A stretch of DNA of 64,000 nucleotides from assembly GCA_963693285.1 (NCBI GenBank), contig OY848917.1:23194245-23258244 (forward strand), given 5' to 3'. Within the stretch, counting starts at the first letter, position 1; the number at the start of each line of letters is the position of its first letter. The notes beneath the pieces were generated by a model. That model was not told the origin of the DNA and made no database searches. It worked only from the letters and a program-made list of their open reading frames with translations. Positions 24,301 to 33,300 of this stretch are shown here, piece by piece. This DNA is from Xestospongia muta (Eukaryota > Porifera > Demospongiae > Haplosclerida > Petrosiidae). Made by a program: the position numbers and the translations under genes.

Positions 24301-27300
24301 CAGTTAAGTAACATCCAGGTAATAACACCAATTTACAGTTACATTTACAGTGATAAAGGTGATAATAATAAAACAACTAAAGTGTAAATTTATGCTAAAA
24401 TTTCCAAAAAGGTTTGGACCAGCCCCATCAACTACCACTAATTTTAGAGGTGAAGTCTGTCCTTTGTAATTAACGTGGACATTAAGTTGTCCGTTAACTT
24501 GTATAGGTTCATCTGTGTATGTCTTCAGGACAACCTTGGACTTATGTAGTTTCAGATGTGGAAATAATTTCGTTCGAGTTGCTTCCGAGATGATAGACAC
24601 CGCGGCGCCGGTGTCTACCTCCATAACAAGTGGTTTGTCTTCGACGGACACGGTTACTTCCATTGGATGGGAGGACGATTCACACAGCTTCAATAAATAG
24701 TGTTCATCACTATCGGAGTCAGTAGTGTCGATACTGTCCTCATTCACAACATTGGCTGTGTTGGTCCGTTTCTGATGTTTAGTTCGGCAAACTGGGGCAA
24801 TGTGGCCTTTCTTCCCACTTGCATGACATTCAACGTCCTTGAATTTACAATCTATAGGTGAGTGATTTGACTTCCCATATCGATAACACGGTTGTTGCGT
24901 CCTAGGTTGAGGTAGAGGTTTGCCCCGAAGTTTCCTAATGGCGAACTCGGTACCTTTAAGGGATTTGGAGTTACGTTCAGCGGCTTCCATAGCTTGGCTA
25001 GGTCCATCGCTTTGGTGAGAGTGAGGTCAGGCTTGGAAAGTAAACGTCGCTGTATTGCTTCGTTACTCAGCCCACATACGAATCAGTCACAAAGAGCATC
25101 CTCTAGGTAGTCCCCGAATTTACAGTTAGTCGCTAGTTTGTGAAGAGCAGCGTCATAATCAGCAATAGATTCCCCCACAGCTTGATTGCGTTTGTGAAAG
25201 TGATACCGTTCGGCTATGATAGCTCTTTTTGGTTCAAAATGCTTCCGTAGAACATCTGCAATCTCGGCCAGGGACTTGGTACTGGGCGGAGATGGAGCAA
25301 GAAGATCACTGAGAAGAGTATACATAGACGTACCAATACAGGTCAGGAGGATGGGAACTTGCTTGTCCCCTGGAACAGAGTTTGCAGTAAAGTAAAGCTC
25401 AACACGTTCCAGATATGAGGTGATTGATCCTTCATTTGAGTTAAATTCTTTGAGAGTTCCGAACTGTGAAGTTGCCATGATAATATTGAAGATCCACAAC
25501 CCTCGTCGCCAATTGTGATATCGTTGATATCTTTTGCTTGCAGTTGCAAGTATAATAATAGAACTTTAAACAAAACTAATTCTCTTCTACTTTAACCCAA
25601 ACAAAATGAACTATTTATACAAGAAATGAAACCAAAAAGGAAACAGTTAAGTAACATCCAGGAAATAACACCAATTTACAGTTACATTTACAGTGATAAA
25701 GGTGATAATAATAAAACAACTAAAGTGTAAATTTATGCTAAAATACCACAGTATACACCAAGTTCAACAAGACCCTGTATTTCTAATTATAATTATAACA
25801 TTTTAAAACAATATTTCAGGTTTCTGCTTCTGTTCTTATTTTATGCTTTTTCCATTTGCCTTCTTTTCTGAGTTATCAAGATCACTTAATTTAATTCTGT
25901 GTTTGTTGTCAAGGCAAAAGCTGCACATATTCTGTCATTCTTATAGCATATTCTCAATAATATATAAATACCCATAATAACTGTCTTGGTGTTTCTTTCT
26001 CTGCTTATGTTGCTGGACACAACTGAATTTTAAGGCATTTTGTATAGTTTTATTTCAAACTTCAAGTCAGCCATTTTCTAGAAAGTATTGGAAGTTATTC
26101 ATTAATGACAAACATGAACTGCAAGATGACTAACTACAATTGTCATGATATAATTTCGAAAAATTTGTATTTTATTCCTTCAAGAATATGTGGAAGTAGA
26201 ATGTTTCTATCCTTTTTGGCGTACAACAAGACACATTGTTGTATTGTTGTCTATTCACTCACAAGTATCTCTCTCCTTTTGCCAATTCATGATTTTTGAA
26301 GGATTGACTAAATCCGATGTTGTTAGAGTTGAGAGTTCTGCAGGCTTTGAATCCAAGTTAAATCAAATGTAAATCAGTGTAAAGAGAGGGCAATGTATAA
26401 AATTGTCAACACAGACTTGATAATCAAATCCAACCAAGTCTTGGACTAGTTCCAATACAACTCCGTGAACTAATCCTTTTCCAGCAGAGTTGCTATTGTC
26501 TTTACCAGTATACAGTTTCCAATTGTAAACATATCCATAAGTGGAGTCTGCCATTACCCGGGCTTTCGTGGCCCATTGTGTTGACTTTTGTGCATTTGTT
26601 GAACCATAATAATCTCCCTTTGAAATTGATCATGTTTCTCACTTTACAAAACATATTGTAATTTGATCAGTAATTAGCATATTGAACTGTTTGCTCACCT
26701 GTGAAATACTTCTTACTTCTTACTATACTACTAAGTTTTGTAGCCATGGACTAGAATATTCCTCTATATAGTTAAGATGGTGGGTAACACTAAAGAATAT
26801 TAATTTTTGAAAGCAATTTATAAATGCTGGCCATATTGATATCTTGGACTTCCATAGGATAGTTGTAGATAGTAATGCTCATCACTTAATCCTTGCAACT
26901 CCTTTAGGTGGTCAACTCTAGTTTTGTTCGTTATTCACTCTGGGGAAAGACCTCATTGCTATGTCAAACATGATACTTTATCTTTTGTAATGCTAGCTTA
27001 TCTTTTGTGATAGTTTTTGAGTAAATCTTTTAGTGTTAATAATAAAACTAGTTAGTAATAATTTGTTCTGTTGTGTTTAATGAACAAAGCTCTGTTAAAA
27101 AGAATATCTCTCCAGAATTGGAGGGTAGTTTATAACTAAATGTAATAATGAGTACGAAACAAATTCTTTAGATTATGTATTTCTATTGGGGTAGTTATCA
27201 TGTGGAGACAAAATAGTCAGATTAGCTAATAATTATCACCTACAGCAACTAATACAAAATTGACCGTACCATCAATGTACAGCTGCCAATTCTCACATTG

Positions 27301-30300
27301 CAAGAATATATATTATTTATGTGTTCTTAGCTATTATGAATGAGTGTTTAAATTCATTTAATTTTATATCTTCATTTAGTAATCATACCTACTTTGTTTT
27401 AGTAGGTAATAGACAGACTTAACCAAACTTGTACTTGTTAAGAGTGTAAGGTTATAGAATAATTTCATTTTTGAAAGCGATTTATAAATACTTGCGATGT
27501 TCATCATCTTGGACTTCTATAGGATAGTTGTAGATAGTGCATTTGTAGTTTAATAATTTCTTTATAACTTCTCTGTTCCCAAAGTACTTTCATATTTGTG
27601 TGCAACTTACTTGTTTTTAACTTTAATTCTTAACTTTTAAGGAGCAATCACTAATGCTGATATTAACATGATAGTTCAACATGTCAGTGTTGTTCCATTA
27701 ATGGCTTGAACTGTCAGAAAAGTTTATCATCAATAGAGACGATCAATTACTCTAAAAAACTTCTCACTTTAAGTAGTTTAATTATCATACTTGTTATCAT
27801 TATCAGATATATTTGTCTTGTTGTCATCATCAGTCAGAAGAAAGTTGTTGTCTTTCACTTAATTTTCTCATCTGGTTTTTCTTATCTGTGGCTACAGACA
27901 ATAGGCCTTTTCACGTAAAGCTGTAAGGAATTCATTAGTGAGATAATGAATATGACATAATTTCCAGGGTACATTCTTGCACCATTTTGGGTTAGTTTAC
28001 TGTACAAATAATGGAAAAACACATCAATTTTGATCTTCAACTGTTCCCCGCCTGTATTGTTTATTCTTACTTTAAAAATATCAATTAAAAGATTGTTTCA
28101 TAACAAGATTTTGTCATGTTTTCTTTTGTAAAAAAGACCATTTTACTTCCTGTTTGTTGGCAGCCATTAGGTAAAATACTGTGCTTGCATTGATAGATTA
28201 TAATTTTACTATATAGGTTAAAATCATTGTTGAAACGAATAGGCAAAATCAATATTCGAATAATTCTTTCCTGAAAAAGCGGATATTCGAATATTCGTTG
28301 CTGTCGCCACGCCCATAAAACTCGTCACTGCAGGTCTTCATATTATCTTCGTATGACGAAGTCCCAAGAAGATAGCACATGGCACTGTCTTTCTTGGTTC
28401 TTTTGGCTGGCTGTACCTTGGGTTCTGCTTCTTCATTGGTTCCTTCTATTTCTATAGAGTTCGAAAACACTTCGCCATTGCTTGAACTTGCTTCGTCTGT
28501 TGAGCATGTGTTATCACGTTAAGGGCATGCCTTAGAACCAAATTCGAATAATTAGTGTAACAATCAATTATTTGAATGTTTACACTATTTGTTTCAATAT
28601 TTACACTATTCAAAGGGTGTTCAGATAATTGAAATGTTCAGATAATTGAAGTGCTGATTACCACAATACATAACAAAGATGTAACAAACATTATTATATA
28701 ATTGAACACTTTTTAAATCACAATTTGGCAAAGTAATCATGAATATGTTACTGTCTTTGATTCATTACTCTCTTTTCGTTCTTCACAATATTGTGAAAAG
28801 GTGGACTTACCAATGTCATACTCGTTAGCTATGCTTTGTAAGGTCCTTCCTTTTTGGCAAATTCACAGATTTTTAGTTTATCGTGAATACTCAAGACTAG
28901 CTGCTTTCTTTTACAAGACGCGATCTCACTAGCCATGATTACACACGTACATGTGCAATAATTATAAGGCATGTCTAGTCATACTCTGGTGGGTGTCTCA
29001 GCCAGCAAAACATTCAGTTAATTGACGTGTTCAGTTGAATGAAGTTCAGATAAGCGACGTTCTACTGTAGCAAGAGACTACAAGAACAGAATGCTTAGAT
29101 CATATGAGCTTTGGTACTGCAGCTGAGGTTTCCCTCTGATTGAATATCTAACTATCTTCTGTTCTACTCATCTTTCAGTATTATCTTTTTGTTGATTTTT
29201 TTTCAATTTTCTTATCCGATTATATATGATTATATATATTAGGTGTCTCCTACTTGATCTTTCATATTCAGTATTCTCTGGTGACTCACCATTTCTTGCA
29301 GTATGGATCATTATATTGTATATGGTAGCTTTTGTGTCATATAATTTTTGAGGATTTCAAAAGTCTCTTACTGACCTAGATGTTCAGGTCAATGTTCTTG
29401 CTAGGATTTATACTGGTGGTGCAGCACCACCTGAAACCCACAATACACTTTCAGTAGAAGTGGCAAGTGCTATATTTCACCACCTGTGGTTTAACACGCA
29501 CTTATTCACTTTACACCTTTTTCCTAAAAACATAATTATTGTGATATTAATTATTTTAATAGAAAAGATTGAGGTTTAATTAACATGAGATGTTGAAATA
29601 GCAATTCTACATTTACCCATAAATTCCCATTTTTCGCAAACTGGAATAGGATAAACCTCCGTCAGGATGCTTATATACATTTGAAAACCCTGCAATTTTT
29701 TTATGAATTATTGTAGATTGCGTAAATTAAAATAAGTCACATAATATACTTTCAGTGTGATAAATTTTCATAAAGAGTCTCTTCACTGAATAAAAGGTGA
29801 TATTGAAAGTCATTTATGAAAAAGGAGTGATATTTTCAATTGTACCATGACTTGTATAAATTGACCAATCAGATTGCTGTAAATGAGGTTGATAAATTTC
29901 ATATCAACCTCTGATAGCTATCAGTCAGGTTGACAATTTTTTTACTAGTGGTGGTAATTCAAAAATAAATAATAAATGAATGAGGGTCAATGATGATGGG
30001 TATATGATTACATTGGTCAGTATTTCACATAGTAATTTACTGTAACTGTTGAACAAGAATTGAAAGTAATATTAGAAATGAAATGAAACGAAATGCCGTT
30101 CGCCTATGACTGCTCTAGGGAATGGAATTAGTTTTTGTTGCTTCCACACTTTCGTCACTTTGAAAAGTGAAACGTTCACCGTTGGGTAGGGCTGAAGGAA
30201 CTGCCAAGTCGCTAGCGACAATATCAGTCATATAACAGCTTTGTGTGTGATATTGTTGCCATGGCCGACCATTTCATGGTACAAGCCGGTTATATGCCCT

Positions 30301-33300
30301 TGGTATGGTTTCCATGGCATTTATCAACCTTGTGACTTCGTCGCTCAGTTGATAAATCCCATGGAAACCTTTACCTTGGTATATAACCTTTACTAACTAA
30401 CTAACATATTTAAATGAATAACATGTCCTGTTTACTAAGTAGTTGAGGTATTTAGCATATCATTTGTAGAAAGAAACAAGTAAAATTTTGGGAAAGAATA
30501 CTAATTCACATTTGGCACCTCCTATATAATTATTTCAATTTGCTTACCTTGTTCTGATAAGATCTTCATGCCAATACCTATTTAATGAATATTATCACGT
30601 GATCATTTACTTGCACCTTGAATGGTAAGCTACTGAAGAGGAGAGATAAGGCGATCAAATGCAGTAGGTTTCCCCTGCTTCCAACAAGGAAGGAAGATAT
30701 CGGCTGGATGAGAGCTGGACAACGATTCTAGAGATGGAACCTCTTTCCTAGGAGCTAAAGCAGCTGATTGGGCAGCAGAGAAAATGATGTCTCTGAGAGG
30801 GTTATGTCAATGGATGAGGTCTCCATTACCTCTACAACCAACCTGATGATCACCAAAGCCATCAGTCACCACCTGTCAAACAGGGCAAGTTGACCCTTCC
30901 TGACACATTTGGACACCCAGCCGTAGAAACAATCAAAAGTCATGATGTTGAATACGCAGGCCAAGAGCCTTAGAGGGCACCACCTTCAGCCAATTGCCAT
31001 ATATTGGTCTTCTTTTTACTCTCAGCAACTTGCAACACCTCCCTTGGTGAATAATTGCTACAATACTGGGCGTCAGTGTCTATGATCCTGACATCAAACA
31101 ATGTCTCAGCCTGAGGCAACCACACACCCCAAATTTGTCAAATATGTAATCAGTACTAAGGCTTTTACTTTACACAATATTTCCTCATTCCAAACATTGA
31201 GTTACTTCATAGGGTAGTTTAATGGTTCTACTGGAATATGATTCAGATGATAGTTTATATACTTAATAACAAGGTGAATATGTTTACACATTGTTTCATT
31301 AAAAGGAGAGCTAGGACATATCATGTATACAAATGTTGCATTCCTTGTAATGTATGTGGCAGTTTTGACAAATTGTTGATTTTTGATGGTGTAGTGGTTT
31401 CACGTTTTAATGTAGAAGTAACTGACCATTCATTACACTGAGGTTCTGTTAAAGCTTTATGCTATGTAATATGTACATATCTGATGTCAATAATACCTAT
31501 TCAATAAGATGTCTTCCCCTTCTCTAACTTTATTTTTCTTTCAAAAGCTTTGTCTTTTGCTATCTTCATGAGCAGATGAACACATCATCACATTGATTGA
31601 TTTTGCCTTTTATATACAAATAGTTTAGTGTTTGATGGAATACATGTTGATGTTGATACCGGCTATTTTTCCATAGCATATAGCGCACTGATGTTAGTGT
31701 TGACTGTACTCTAGCTTGAAGTACTTAGTGAAATGTTGCGTGGTCTAATTATTGTCAGTACATGTCTTAAACACATTGAAAAGTAGTTCAAAGTTATTGT
31801 CTTCTTCGTCAAGAAGTGTGTGAAGAGTTACTAGGTTCGGCAAAGGTTCTATACCTAATGCTTGTGTTATATACACAATATGTATTATTAATTATTATTA
31901 TATGTAAATGAAATTGTTCATTCAACCCCATCCTATGATGGCATATGGATGGGCATGTGGAATGCCCACATGCAGGCATTCCCGCGCCAAAGAGCAATGG
32001 ACAGGTGTTGAGAAAGATTATAGGTTGAGTGAGATGGTGAGAGACCCATACATTGGGCTTGTTGTTTGCCAATCAGCCTGAGGGTATAGATTGCTTCATT
32101 GCTCATCCCCCCAGAGACTCAACCACCAGAGGAACAAAGGAGACACCAGCAGCTAAATGGTTTTCCAGATGTGTACAAAACTTTATACTCTCTCTGACAG
32201 CGACCACTTAGCCAGAAGTAACAGAGGCACCTTGAATGGTAAGCTACTGAAGAGGAGAGATAAGGAGATCAAATGCAGTAGGTTTCCCCTGCTTCCAACA
32301 AGGAAGAAAGATATTGGCTGGATGAGAGCTGGATGACGGTACTAAAGATGGAACCTCTTTCCTAGGAGCTAAAGCAGCTGATTGGGCAGCAGAGAAAATG
32401 ACGTCTCTGAGAGAGTTATGTCGATGGATGAGGTCTCTATTGCCTCTACAACCAACCTGATGATCACCAAAGCCATCAGTCACCACCAGTCAAACAGAGC
32501 AAGTTGACCCTTCCTGACACATTTGGACACCCAGCCATAGAAACAATCAAAAATCATGATCTTGAATACGCAGGCCAAGAACCTTAGAGGGTACCCACCA
32601 CCTTCAGCCAATCACTACATATTGGTCTTCTTTTCACTCTCAGGAACTCGCAACACCAATTTTGTATTGGCCTCCCTCATGACTGGTTCACACTTCATTT
32701 GACTCCAGTGTGTGTTGTGTTGTTATCCAGCTGTTCTCCAGATAGTTGTTGCAGACTTGCCTCTATTGACATGTTGTGGCCCACTTCAAAAAGAAGGAGG
32801 CAGTGATGTCATGTATTTTGTTGTGTCTTATAGAGTGGAAACTCCCCCATTGGACAAGACAGCAAATGCTCAATTGTAAAGGGTTGGCCACAAATACAAT
32901 GTGAAGGGGTGTTCTTAAGGGACCAGCCATAGTGGAGACCTAATGCATCCCAAAAAGCTGTCATATGTAGCGTGAATCAATAAGGTTTGATTGCCAAAAC
33001 TGAGAGCCAGATGGACACATCTTTTTAACTAGAAAGATCCATAGCCTTCTTTATGTCGGGGCCTAGTTTGTTATATAAGGCAGCTGCATTATCCCTGCTA
33101 TGCTTCCTCTTTTATCCTTGAATGGAGGTTTTGATCTAGAGTTGTTTTCTATTATTGTTATTATCATCATTATTGTTGCTATTGGTTTTGTTGTTGTTGT
33201 TGTTGTTGTTGTTATTGTTGTTATAGTTTTTGTTGTAGTTGTTGTTGTTAATATACCCTTGATGTTATAATTATATTAATTATGAAATTTGTTTTTTTAT

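Larger units (their letters stand above)
24166..25755 (-). mobile_element. Gypsy-like LTR retrotransposon, pol deleted
   Basis: The element runs 24171-25750 and is flanked by the 5-bp target duplication GTATA (24166-24170 and 25751-25755). The gag-proximal LTR (25514-25750, 237 bp) starts TGTGATATCG and ends ACCACA, so its ends are TGTG...CACA. The distal LTR (24171-24401) is nearly identical but lacks its last few bases, where an internal deletion joins it to the protease frame. Gag and protease remain; reverse transcriptase, RNase H and integrase are gone. It can move only with help, if at all. It lies in BBS2 intron 9. Confidence 0.9.

Noticed and set aside
33150..33255. Poly-Val/Leu-coding stretch
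   Set aside because: It is a GTT microsatellite in an intron, not part of a gene.
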